Assembly (NCBI GenBank): GCA_021732995.1
Contig: JAKFWA010000022.1
Span: forward strand, 124,001-188,000
Direction of reading: 5' to 3'
DNA length: 64,000 bases
Source of the DNA: Planctomycetaceae bacterium
GTDB lineage: Bacteria; Planctomycetota; Planctomycetia; Planctomycetales; Planctomycetaceae
Shown: positions 18,015 to 25,980 of the stretch, in pieces
How the letters are laid out: every line of letters starts with the position of its first letter
Numbering within the stretch: the stretch's first letter is position 1
The notes under the pieces: model-generated
The model's input: only the letters and a program-made list of their open reading frames with translations
Database searches by the model: none
Told to the model about the DNA's origin: nothing
Program-made: the position numbers and the translations under genes

Positions 18015-18656
18015 ATGGGCATGTCGTCCGAGTACAACATTCAGTCGAGCCGAGGTTACTCTGTCGTCACTTTTGATAGCTCTTTATCGGACTGCAAGTG
18101 GGGTGACATCGAACGCATTGGCGTTGAACTTCGCACGGCGTTGAGCAGTCAAAACCGGCCGCACTGGCTGATCGATTTGACTCCGCTGGAGTTTATGGGC
18201 AGCTCAATCGTCGCCTTGCTGGTGCGCATCTGGAAGTCGTTGCAGGAACGCGAAGGCGGCATGGTCGTTGTCAATCCAAACTCGATGACCAAAGAGGTGC
18301 TGGAGATCGCGGGGCTCAACAAAGTCTGGACCATCTGCGAGACGCGTGACGAGGGTGAGCAGGCCATCCAGAAACTGGTTCCCAACGAAAGGCCAGGGGC
18401 GACGGCAGTCTTTGCGGCGCTGCTGGGCTGGGTGGTTGCGGGCTGTGCCGTCGCGATTCTGCTGGGATCTCAAAACGGTGTGCTGGGCCTGACATCGGAG
18501 GCCGTGCAGGCTTCTAGTTATGCGTGTGGCGGCATTGCTGCGCTGTGCGGGCTGGTCACGGCAATTACGGGCAAGCAATCGTGGCGCGTTATCGGCGTGG
18601 TGCTGCTGGTGACGGCCGGCGGCTTGATCGCGACGATTGCGTCTCGCGGCATCTAG
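18015..18656 (+). CDS. STAS-domain protein with C-terminal membrane hairpin
   Basis: 213 residues from ATG 18015 (GAGG 4 nt upstream; ATG 18021 is also possible). Residues about 5-115 match the STAS/anti-sigma-factor-antagonist fold: VVTFDSSL, then WLIDLTPLEFMGSSIVALLV, in which the D-x-x-x-x-E-F-M-G-S-S motif carries the Ser that partner kinases phosphorylate, then VVNPNSMTKEVLEIAGL. The C-terminal 85 residues hold three hydrophobic helices (GWVVAGCAVAILLG, ACGGIAALCGLVTAI, VIGVVLLVTAGGLIATIA), so the STAS domain is tethered to the membrane, unlike SpoIIAA. It lies 67 nt before a GspE/PilB ATPase gene in the same direction. Partner kinase or sigma factor not visible here. Confidence 0.8.
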   Translation: MGMSSEYNIQSSRGYSVVTFDSSLSDCKWGDIERIGVELRTALSSQNRPHWLIDLTPLEFMGSSIVALLVRIWKSLQEREGGMVVVNPNSMTKEVLEIAGLNKVWTICETRDEGEQAIQKLVPNERPGATAVFAALLGWVVAGCAVAILLGSQNGVLGLTSEAVQASSYACGGIAALCGLVTAITGKQSWRVIGVVLLVTAGGLIATIASRGI

Positions 18657-18723
18657 CCGATCGGGCCAGTTGGTGTTTGGCGCTCAAAGACTCTGACATT
18701 GAACTACTCCAGTGGAGATCATC

Positions 18724-19995
18724 ATGACGAGCAGCATTGAAGTTGGGGTGAAGTCCGCGCAAACCGATGCTGATGCCGAAGTCCGTCAGAGGGCTCTGCA
18801 GGAAGAGCTGCGTGAACTGGTGGATGTCGTTGGTCCGGCTTCGCTGGTGGACCTGCTGCTCGAACGAGCTTTTCAGCTCAACGCGACCGACGTGCATCTC
18901 GATCCAACTGAGACTGGCCTGCGAGTTCGTTTGCGCGTGGACGGCATGCTGCACGATGTGCTGCAGCTACCCAGCAATTTGATCGGTCAGGTGATGTCGC
19001 GGCTGAAGTTGATGGCCGGCATGGACATCACAGAGCGGCGGTTTGCTCAGGATGGTCATATTTCGAAGTCTGTTATCAAGCAGCATCGTGATATCCGAGT
19101 TGGTTCCGGTCCGACTGTGTGTGGCGAGCGGCTGGTGTTGCGCTTGATGCCGGATGATCGCGTGTTGACGGGACTGCATGAACTGGGTTTTGAGCCAGAC
19201 CAGCTTGCGCGCGTGCAGCAGGCGGTGGAAATACCCTACGGCGTGGTGATGGCGGTCGGACCGGTCGGCTCGGGTAAAAGTACGACGATGTATGGATGCC
19301 TTACGCAGCGGAATCGTCCGACAGAAAGTATCCTGACAATCGAGGATCCCGTCGAACGCCGGCTGGATGGTGTCGTTCAGGTGCAGGTCGATCCGAAGAT
19401 CGATTTCTCGTTCGTGAAGGCACTCCGTGGCGTGTTGCGCCAGGACCCTGACGTACTGATGATTGGTGAGATCCGCGACCCCGAGTCCGCTCACATCGCC
19501 GTGCGAGCTGGGCTAACCGGCGTCACCGTTTTCACCACCTTACATGCTAGCGACAGCGTGTCCGCCATGGACGTGCTGCGCGAGTTTGATATTCCTCCCA
19601 TGTTCCTGGTGGATGGTTTGAAATGCGTAATCGCGCAGCGGCTGTTGCGTAAAGTTTGCTCGCATTGCCGTGAGGAACACCCAGTCGATCCGCTGGCAGC
19701 CCAAGTCCTGAAGTTGAGTCCTGAAGAAGCCGCATCGCAAAAGCTGGCCCGCGGCAAGGGCTGCGATTTTTGCTTCCATACGGGGTATGCAGGTCGCACG
19801 GGCGTTTATGAAGTGCTGGCGATCTCTTCTGAGTTGCGGCAGGCGATTCTGCGCAATGATGGTCAGGATGATCTGCGGCGCATCGCGATTGACGCAGGCC
19901 TGGTGACACTCGAACAGTCCGCCCGCGTCAAAGTACTGCGCGGCGAGACGACCGTGGAAGAATTACTCAGCTTGGTCTCGACGTTCGGCAACTAG
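18724..19995 (+). CDS. GspE/PilB-type secretion/pilus assembly ATPase (intact motifs)
   Basis: 423 residues from ATG 18724 (GGAG 6 nt upstream; GTG 18712 is 12 nt longer). All catalytic motifs are present: Walker [10 protein letters not shown] (about 179-187), Asp box TIEDPVE, Walker [15 protein letters not shown], His box TTLHASDS, and a zinc element with Cys 312, 315, 347, 350 followed by [12 protein letters not shown]. The N-terminal N1 domain is short, as in PilB-like or GspE-like proteins without the long MshEN domain. It powers assembly of a type IV pilus or type II secretion pseudopilus from the cytoplasmic side. No other pilus or secretion genes adjoin it; the STAS protein upstream may be co-transcribed. 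Confidence 0.93.
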   Translation: MTSSIEVGVKSAQTDADAEVRQRALQEELRELVDVVGPASLVDLLLERAFQLNATDVHLDPTETGLRVRLRVDGMLHDVLQLPSNLIGQVMSRLKLMAGMDITERRFAQDGHISKSVIKQHRDIRVGSGPTVCGERLVLRLMPDDRVLTGLHELGFEPDQLARVQQAVEIPYGVVMAVGPVGSGKSTTMYGCLTQRNRPTESILTIEDPVERRLDGVVQVQVDPKIDFSFVKALRGVLRQDPDVLMIGEIRDPESAHIAVRAGLTGVTVFTTLHASDSVSAMDVLREFDIPPMFLVDGLKCVIAQRLLRKVCSHCREEHPVDPLAAQVLKLSPEEAASQKLARGKGCDFCFHTGYAGRTGVYEVLAISSELRQAILRNDGQDDLRRIAIDAGLVTLEQSARVKVLRGETTVEELLSLVSTFGN

Positions 19996-20130
19996 TTTCG
20001 TTCAACTGCGTGCTGCCGCCCCGCAGCAGGGTCGACAGCGCGCAGGGTAGCGCACTCGCCATGCGACGCTCTGGCCGTCAGTTGCAGAGACAACCGGCTG
20101 GATGTTCTTACCACGGACGGAAATCTCGGA

Positions 20131-20955
20131 ATGGAAATCCTGCGAGCCATTATTCTGGGCGTTGTGCAAGGCATCGGGGAGTTTCTGCCAATCAGTTCGT
20201 CTGGCCATCTCGTGATTGTGGGCGATCTGCTGACAAACGTCTTCAAGATGGGGGGCGAACAGTCGCAGTCGCAGTTACTGCTGGAGAACGTCGTCCTGCA
20301 TCTGGGCACGCTGCTCTCGATTCTGATCGTCTTCCGACGCGAAATCTGGAAGCTGCGCCGGCAGCCCCGAGTGTGCCTCAACATTGTGATTGCGTCCATT
20401 CCCGCCGGAATCCTGGGCATTCTGTTCAAGGACTACTTCGAGGTGATCTTTGCGAAGCCGTGGATTGCGGGGCTGTGCCTGTTCGGCACGGCGGCCATGC
20501 TGGTTGTTGGTCAGCGATTGGAACGCAGCGAGTATCCCTATGAAGACTTGCCTCCCCTTCGAGCACTGGCCATCGGCCTGTTTCAGGCGGTCGCGTTGCT
20601 GCCCGGCATCTCACGATCCGGCAGCACGATTTCCGGTGGTTTGTTGAACGGCTTGCAGCGAGCGTCCGCTGGCGCCTTCTCATTCCTGATGGCCATTCCC
20701 GTCATCGGCGGTGCCGCGTTGCTGGAATTCAAAGACGTCTTTGAAGGCAAGTTGGAAATTCAGAATCCGGTACCGTTGGCTGTGGGTGCTGTGACGTCGT
20801 TCGTCGTCGGCTGGATTGCCCTGCAGTGGCTGGTCAAGCTGATCGCTCAAGGCAAGCTGCACTGGTTTGCATACTACTGCGCCGCCGTCGGCACTCTCAC
20901 CGTTGTCTGGCAGCTCTTTCAGGAAGTCAGCGCGGTGTCCGCCGTAGCGGGATAA
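20131..20955 (+). CDS. uppP: Undecaprenyl-diphosphatase
   Basis: 274 residues with about eight membrane helices. Both BacA/UppP signatures are present: GVVQGIGEFLPISSSGHL near the N-terminus (catalytic Glu and Ser cluster) and LPGISRSGSTISGGLL in the middle (catalytic Arg/Ser). It dephosphorylates undecaprenyl pyrophosphate so that the lipid carrier can be reused for peptidoglycan and other envelope glycans, and overexpression gives bacitracin resistance in known species. Presence fits the now accepted peptidoglycan of planctomycetes. Convergent with the DUF3352-like gene. Confidence 0.96.
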   Translation: MEILRAIILGVVQGIGEFLPISSSGHLVIVGDLLTNVFKMGGEQSQSQLLLENVVLHLGTLLSILIVFRREIWKLRRQPRVCLNIVIASIPAGILGILFKDYFEVIFAKPWIAGLCLFGTAAMLVVGQRLERSEYPYEDLPPLRALAIGLFQAVALLPGISRSGSTISGGLLNGLQRASAGAFSFLMAIPVIGGAALLEFKDVFEGKLEIQNPVPLAVGAVTSFVVGWIALQWLVKLIAQGKLHWFAYYCAAVGTLTVVWQLFQEVSAVSAVAG

Positions 20956-20966
20956 ACACCGTTTGC

Positions 20967-22700
20967 TTACTTCTCGTCGGATTTTGGCTTGGCAGCGTCC
21001 TGCGAATTCGCCGCGTAGGCGCCAATCGTCAGTTCGATCTTTTGTGAATCGGCTGCTAACGAAACGAACGCAGAGTCCAGTAACTTCAGCAGTTCATCCA
21101 GATCGCGAACGCGGCGTTCGGCGTCTTCCACTGAGAGATTGCCGCGGCGGGCCTGCTGCAGGAACCATTCACGACGCTGCTTCAACAAAGCTCGCCCGCT
21201 GGCCACATTGACGATGCCCACCTGCCCGTATTGAGTCAGTGACTTCGCATGCAAACCAGTTTCCGTCGGCTTCGTGCTTAACGCCACGTAAGACTCGCAC
21301 GCACCGGGAGACGTCGCCAGCACAACCTCCTTCGGAGTCACCAGCACACTCGGCTGCAGCCAGCCAATCGGTCCCACCCAACGCAGTGTCGCCGCGCCGA
21401 GCGGCTTCTGCTGCACTACGGCAATCGATTTCGAGTTCTTTGAGTTCTGCATGGCGGCAGCCATGTTCAAGGCGGTTGCCAGCGCGTTGTCCAAAGCGCG
21501 ATCCACACTCGGCTGCCCTTCGCGCGGACGAGGGTTCAACTCGATCGACACCACGGCATCAATCGGAACACCCTGATCTTTGCCATCGACTCGCGGCAAA
21601 ACTTGAGCTGTCCAGTGCGGCCCCAGTTGAGGCAGCACATCTTCAATGGGATGCAGCCCCATCAAGACGCCGGTCAGAATTCGCAACGTCCGCTCGGCAT
21701 CGTTCGACAGCGGCTGCTGTGCCTGGGCGATCTGAAAGACTTCCAGGACGCTGCCGCCATTCAAACTGCCTGCTGCCGCGATCAATGCCAGCGGGTGAGT
21801 GCGGTCCAACTGCAGGTCAGACTGCTCGGTCGCCTTCACCAGCGATGTCCACCAACTCGCGATTCCCGCACTGTCGTAGTCAGCCGTCGCCGTGAACCTG
21901 AAGTCGTCCGCCAATGTGGCTCTCAAACTGAGCATCTGGCAGCGTTTCCAAGCTTTCTCGAAGGCTGCCGGCAGCCCGCTTTCAGCACGCAAGATCTGAC
22001 TGTCCCACGCTCGCGGATTCACATACAGCGCGGCCAGATCGTTCGGATTGCGTCGCTTCAGAGCAGCTTGCAGCTCAGCTTTGCCGAAGAACGAACCGTC
22101 GGGGGTGCGCGTTTGAGCAACTTCGATCGTGCGTTTGATGAGGTTCTCGTCATCCGAGATCACCAGCGTTCGATCGAAGATGGCATAGAGCTGCGCGGGC
22201 TTGCCCGACGCAGGCGAAACTTTCACATAGTCATGATCCAGATGCTGACTGGTCGTCGTCTGCGATTGATCCAGTCGCCGCCAGAGCTGCAGGCCGGCGT
22301 CGAGGTTCTCCTTACTGTCGGCTTCCAGCAGGATCACGCCCTTCGGATCGCTACCGGGCACGGCATAAAGCGCAACGACAACTTCGCGGCCCAGCAGTTG
22401 ATCAAAGGTCTTGACGACCGATTGTCCCGAGACGCTTTCAATCGCCCCGCGGACTTCATTGAGTTTCTGAAAGTCGTTGCTGCTCAGCCATGACGTCACA
22501 AAGGGATGTTGGCGCAGGCGGGTTGCGATTTCCGAGCCCTCGACGCGTCGCGTCTGCCCGGACAGATCTTTCAACTGCAGGCACACAGCCGCTTCCGGTC
22601 CCACATACTTCAACAGTTCTTCAGCCAGCACCCATTGCTGCAAGCTGAGCAAACTGAGCACCGTCAACCAAAACCAACGCTGTCGAGTCGAAGCAACCAT
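20967..22700 (-). CDS. Exported DUF3352-like protein
   Basis: 577 residues from ATG 22700 (GGAAAG about 8 nt upstream); the longer frame from 22757 runs into a palindromic repeat and is rejected. N-terminal Sec signal peptide (RQRWFWLTVLSLLSLQQWVL, AEE after it). The mature part alternates beta-strands and helices: KYVGPEAAVCLQLKDL, then GREVVVALYAVPG, ILLEADSKENLDAGLQLWRR and LYAIFDRTLVISDDENLIKR, resembling DUF3352 proteins, whose function is unknown. No catalytic motif is visible. It follows the ECF sigma/anti-sigma pair in the same direction, 117 nt downstream with a palindrome between, so co-regulation is possible but not shown. Confidence 0.7.
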   Translation of the reverse strand: MVASTRQRWFWLTVLSLLSLQQWVLAEELLKYVGPEAAVCLQLKDLSGQTRRVEGSEIATRLRQHPFVTSWLSSNDFQKLNEVRGAIESVSGQSVVKTFDQLLGREVVVALYAVPGSDPKGVILLEADSKENLDAGLQLWRRLDQSQTTTSQHLDHDYVKVSPASGKPAQLYAIFDRTLVISDDENLIKRTIEVAQTRTPDGSFFGKAELQAALKRRNPNDLAALYVNPRAWDSQILRAESGLPAAFEKAWKRCQMLSLRATLADDFRFTATADYDSAGIASWWTSLVKATEQSDLQLDRTHPLALIAAAGSLNGGSVLEVFQIAQAQQPLSNDAERTLRILTGVLMGLHPIEDVLPQLGPHWTAQVLPRVDGKDQGVPIDAVVSIELNPRPREGQPSVDRALDNALATALNMAAAMQNSKNSKSIAVVQQKPLGAATLRWVGPIGWLQPSVLVTPKEVVLATSPGACESYVALSTKPTETGLHAKSLTQYGQVGIVNVASGRALLKQRREWFLQQARRGNLSVEDAERRVRDLDELLKLLDSAFVSLAADSQKIELTIGAYAANSQDAAKPKSDEK

Positions 22701-22731
22701 CGTCACAACTTTCCGCAGAACGCAAGCTGTC

Positions 22732-22787
22732 GTAGGGCGGACAATCCTGTCCGCCAACGTTTCGGCGGACAGGATTGTCCGCCCTAC
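22732..22787. repeat. Interspersed palindrome, copy B (perfect 24-bp arms)
   Basis: The best copy of the family: arms 22732-22755 and 22764-22787 are perfect 24-bp inverted repeats with an 8-nt loop. Each arm is GTAGG + GCGGACAATCCTGTCC + GCC. On the minus strand it starts 30 nt after the anti-sigma stop and ends 31 nt before the DUF3352-like start. Confidence 0.9.
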
Positions 22788-22816
22788 AGCATCTTCACCA
22801 ACTCAATTATCGATCA

Positions 22817-23500
22817 TCACGTCGTCACGTCTTCAGCACCTGCCGCCTTGAACAAGAACTCAAACGCACGCCGAAACTCGCCTGGCACCGGAGCCAATTC
22901 CGAATCTTCCTTCGGACCTTCGGTCGCTGAGGGAACAGTTACAGCATCATCCGACGCCGACGGCAGGTCGGGCACGAAGACTTTCAGGTCTTGAGTTCGC
23001 TGCACGGTCGACTGCGCGAGCCCCATCCACGCCGATTTGGCATCCGAAATCAGATCGCTCAAATCCGCGACGCCATCTTCAGGCTGAACCACCGGCTGAA
23101 CCGGATCCGACTTCACAATGGTCTTATCAGCAGGCTTCTCGCTCAGCACCATCGTCACTGCGACCAGCACCAGAGCGACCGTAACCACTAGCGGAGCGAA
23201 CGAAGACCTTGCAGACCGCGGCACGGTCAAGACTTCCGCTGCCGGAGCCGCCTGCACCATTGTCGCCTGTTCGCTCGCGACTTCAGCCTGACGCAATGCC
23301 GCCAGCACGCGGTCGGTGAAGTCCACCTGCCGCGTCACCGGCTTCCAGACTCCGATCGCCGCGTTCAGGGCATTTTGATCATCCCACGCAGCGCGGCATT
23401 CCGGGCACGCGGCCACATGCACGGTCAGATCCACCGAGTCCAGTGGACGCCGGGCATCGATCGTGTCTTCCAAGTGCTGTCGAAATTCGACGCAGTTCAT
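22817..23500 (-). CDS. Anti-sigma factor with zinc-binding (ZAS-like) domain
   Basis: 227 residues. The N-terminus has the anti-sigma zinc motif: Cys3, then HVAACPECR (H-x3-C-x2-C, about residues 28-35), in a helical bundle that binds the sigma factor. A single membrane helix follows (SFAPLVVTVALVLVAVTMVL, about 100-120). The C-terminal part of about 100 residues, rich in Pro/Asp/Glu, would sit outside the cytoplasm as a sensor. It holds the partner ECF sigma factor at the membrane. The start overlaps the sigma stop by 4 nt (ATGA), the usual arrangement for a cognate pair. The triggering signal is unknown. Confidence 0.85.
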   Translation of the reverse strand: MNCVEFRQHLEDTIDARRPLDSVDLTVHVAACPECRAAWDDQNALNAAIGVWKPVTRQVDFTDRVLAALRQAEVASEQATMVQAAPAAEVLTVPRSARSSFAPLVVTVALVLVAVTMVLSEKPADKTIVKSDPVQPVVQPEDGVADLSDLISDAKSAWMGLAQSTVQRTQDLKVFVPDLPSASDDAVTVPSATEGPKEDSELAPVPGEFRRAFEFLFKAAGAEDVTT

Positions 23501-24069
23501 GATTCCACCTCACACACCACACCTCGTTCACGCAGCCAGTCCGCTAACTGAGCCCGCGCGCGGTGCAGCCAGATTTTGACAGTGCCGATCGGACGATCGA
23601 GCACTTCGGCGATTTCTTCGTAACTCAACTCTTGCTGATGAAACATCACAAAGACGGCCCGGTAGTCGTCCCGCAACTCGGCCAGTGCCAGTTGCAACTC
23701 TTCCGCGACATCAATTTCCTGCTGCTGCAACCGCGAGTGATCCCGCCGCTCCGCCGCCAGATCGATCGCCAGCTCATTTTGAGAAGGCAGCTTCGAACGT
23801 CGCTCCAGAGCCGTGCGGCAGCGATTCACCGTGATCGCCATGACCCACGGCTTCAGCGGTCGGACCTGATCCCAACCGCCCAGATGCCGAATGGATCGCA
23901 GCAGGGTTTCCTGAGCAACGTCTTCCGCGTCTTCCCGGTGACTCAGCATCTTCAGGCATATCGCGAACACCAGATCCTGAAACCGGCCAATGAAAGTGCG
24001 TACGGCCACTTCGTCGCCCTTCAGGCAACGCTGCGCCAGCGCAATTTCTTCCGGATCAATCGAGCTCAC
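23497..24069 (-). CDS. ECF-family RNA polymerase sigma factor
   Basis: 190 residues from GTG 24069 with AGGA about 7 nt upstream. Region 2 is clear (FQDLVFAICLKMLSHREDAE, then DVAQETLLRSIRHLGGW) and region 4 follows (ELRDDYRAVFVMFHQQELSY, then EEIAEVLDRPIGTVKIWLHR). No region 1 or 3, so a compact RpoE-type sigma. It redirects RNA polymerase to a small regulon when released by the membrane anti-sigma factor encoded by the overlapping downstream gene. The regulon probably includes its own operon. Group within the ECF scheme not assignable by eye. Confidence 0.94.
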   Translation of the reverse strand: MSSIDPEEIALAQRCLKGDEVAVRTFIGRFQDLVFAICLKMLSHREDAEDVAQETLLRSIRHLGGWDQVRPLKPWVMAITVNRCRTALERRSKLPSQNELAIDLAAERRDHSRLQQQEIDVAEELQLALAELRDDYRAVFVMFHQQELSYEEIAEVLDRPIGTVKIWLHRARAQLADWLRERGVVCEVES

Positions 24070-24310
24070 GGCATTCCTGTAGGATACGTTCGAGAGTCCC
24101 GGACAATACCTGACACGGGGGCTCGGAGTTTCAGCCGGCGTGCAGCGTAAGAGTCATTCCGGATCCGGCAAACTTCGCCGGGTTTCCGCCGATGACGGCC
24201 ACGCCTTCTTCCGTTCAAATTCAGTCTGACAGGGCTCTGCCAGGCGGCACAGCCCGCAAAACACTAAAACTCGCCTTGCGGTCTGCAACCGTCGGGTTGT
24301 CTGCCGTTGA

Positions 24311-24330
24311 TTTTTCGAAGGCTCGAAAAA
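24311..24330. promoter_or_regulatory. Perfect AT-rich palindrome in the uxaA-like leader
   Basis: TTTTTCGA (24311-24318), spacer AGGC, TCGAAAAA (24323-24330): a perfect 8-bp dyad ending 15 nt before the GTG start and just upstream of the Shine-Dalgarno AAAAGGA. It could be an operator of a dimeric regulator or an mRNA hairpin limiting initiation. Confidence 0.5.
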
Positions 24331-24345
24331 CTAAAAGGAATCACC

Positions 24346-25899
24346 GTGACCACCGCGACTGCTGATCTGATTCTGACTCTGCATCCCTCTGATAACATTG
24401 CAGTTGCGAAGCGGCGAGTGCCCGAAGGAGTCGAACTCACGTCCAACAGCCGCACCTTCGTGGCCCGCGAGGCGGTTGAGCAAGGCCACAAGATCGCGTC
24501 AGACCGGATTGAAGACGGCCAGCCGATCCGGAAATTCGGTCAGGTGATCGGTTACGCCAAAGGGACGATTGAACCCGGCCGCTGGGTGCACACGCACAAT
24601 GTGACACTCGGGGAACTGACGCTGGACTATGCCTTCGCGACAGCAATTCCGCCCGATCCAAAGCCGATCACCGGCCGCACTTTCATGGGCATCCGCCGCC
24701 CGGATGGTCGCATTGCCACTCGAAATTACATCGGCGTCATCACCACCGTGAACTGCTCGGCGACAACTTCCAAATACGCCGTCGCCAACTTCGACAAGAA
24801 GCTGCTCGAACAGTTTCCGAACATCGATGGCGTCATCGCACTCACGCACAAAGGCGGCTGCGCGTTTGACGTCGGAGGCCCCGAACATCTGCTGCTGTCT
24901 CGGACGCTCGCCGGGTTTGCGAAGCATCCCAACATCTCGGCCTACGTGGTGTTAGGGCTGGGCTGCGAATCGGGACAGGCATCGTTCCTGGCAGACAATT
25001 ACGGACTCGCTCAGTTGCGGATGCCCGGCGAAGGGCTGCCTCCGCAGCCGCTGGTCATGAACATTCAAGACCTTGGCGGTGTTCGCAAGACCGTCGATCG
25101 CACAACGGCCGTGATTCGTGACATGCTGCCTGAGGTCAACAACATCAAACGTGAACCAGTGCCGGTCTCCGAAATCATTCTCGGTACGAACTGCGGCGGC
25201 AGCGACGGGAACAGCGGCATCACAGCCAATCCGGCGCTGGGCATCGCGAGCGACTTGCTGGTGGCTCACGGAGCAACATCCGTGCTGGCTGAGACTCCCG
25301 AAATCTGCGGCGCCGAGCACTTACTGACCCGCCGCGCGGTCTCGAAAGAGGTCGGTCAGAAGATCGTCGATCTGATCGACTGGTGGAAAGACTACTGCGG
25401 CAAGTTCGGAGCCACCGTCGACAACAATCCCTCAGTCGGCAACAAGAAGGGTGGCCTCACAACCATCTACGAAAAGTCCTTGGGAGCAGTCGCTAAGGGC
25501 GGTAGCACCGCCCTGAAGGGAGTCGTCCAGTACGCCGAGCAGGTGAAGCAGAAAGGCTTCGTGTTCATGGACACTCCCGGCTTTGACGCCGTGAGCGTTA
25601 CCGGTCTGGTCGCTGGTGGTTCGAACGTGATCGTCTTTACGACCGGTCGCGGCAGTTGTCTCGGCATCAAGCCGGTCCCGACGATCAAGGTCGCGACCAA
25701 CACGTTCATGTACGACCGCATGATCGATGACATGGACATCAACGCCGGCAAGATTCTGGAAGGTGCCTCCGTCGAAGAAGTCGGTCACGAGATCTTCGAG
25801 AAGATCGTCAGCGTCGCTGGCGGCGAGAAAACCAAGAGCGAACTGCAAGGCATCGGCGACGAAGAGTTCGCCCCGTGGAGCATCGGCCCGATGACTTGA
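24346..25899 (+). CDS. UxaA-family hydro-lyase (altronate/galactarate dehydratase type)
   Basis: 517 residues. GTG 24346 (VTTATADLIL) has AAAAGGA about 6 nt upstream; the longer frame from TTG 24307 would cover the palindrome and is rejected. The N-terminal about 90 residues form the SAF-like domain (LTLHPSDNIAVAKRRVPEGV, then GHKIASDRIEDGQPI). The rest is the UxaA/GarD C-terminal region: GIRRPDGRIATRNYIGVI, NCSATTSK, LTHKGGCAFD, LGTNCGGSDGNSGITANPA, DTPGFDAVSVTGLVAGG, VPTIKVATN. These iron-dependent enzymes dehydrate sugar acids (D-altronate to 2-keto-3-deoxygluconate, or galactarate). The domain order fits the single-chain form; no uronate genes adjoin, so the substrate is open. Confidence 0.9.
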   Translation: MTTATADLILTLHPSDNIAVAKRRVPEGVELTSNSRTFVAREAVEQGHKIASDRIEDGQPIRKFGQVIGYAKGTIEPGRWVHTHNVTLGELTLDYAFATAIPPDPKPITGRTFMGIRRPDGRIATRNYIGVITTVNCSATTSKYAVANFDKKLLEQFPNIDGVIALTHKGGCAFDVGGPEHLLLSRTLAGFAKHPNISAYVVLGLGCESGQASFLADNYGLAQLRMPGEGLPPQPLVMNIQDLGGVRKTVDRTTAVIRDMLPEVNNIKREPVPVSEIILGTNCGGSDGNSGITANPALGIASDLLVAHGATSVLAETPEICGAEHLLTRRAVSKEVGQKIVDLIDWWKDYCGKFGATVDNNPSVGNKKGGLTTIYEKSLGAVAKGGSTALKGVVQYAEQVKQKGFVFMDTPGFDAVSVTGLVAGGSNVIVFTTGRGSCLGIKPVPTIKVATNTFMYDRMIDDMDINAGKILEGASVEEVGHEIFEKIVSVAGGEKTKSELQGIGDEEFAPWSIGPMT

Positions 25900-25927
25900 T
25901 GCTCATCACAATAAATATGATCCAAAC

Positions 25928-25960
25928 ATGCTGGTTCTCGTTATGTCTGAGAACCAGCAT
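25928..25960 (+). terminator. Hairpin between uxaA-like and PrsW-like genes
   Basis: Perfect 12-bp arms, ATGCTGGTTCTC (25928-25939) and GAGAACCAGCAT (25949-25960), with a 9-nt loop, 29 nt after the uxaA-like stop. It is terminator-shaped, but no T-run follows on either side, so it may instead be a 3'-end stabiliser. Confidence 0.5.
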
Positions 25961-25980
25961 CCCTCCACAGCGAGTTGTTT

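Noticed and set aside
21603-22493. A 296-codon plus-strand frame opposite the DUF3352-like gene
   Set aside because: Shadow frame; the minus-strand gene has a signal peptide and a Shine-Dalgarno.
22701-22757. Longer N-terminus of the DUF3352-like protein through the palindrome
   Set aside because: The added residues come from the repeat (the same MADRIVRPT-type reading appears with other copies) and destroy the signal peptide.
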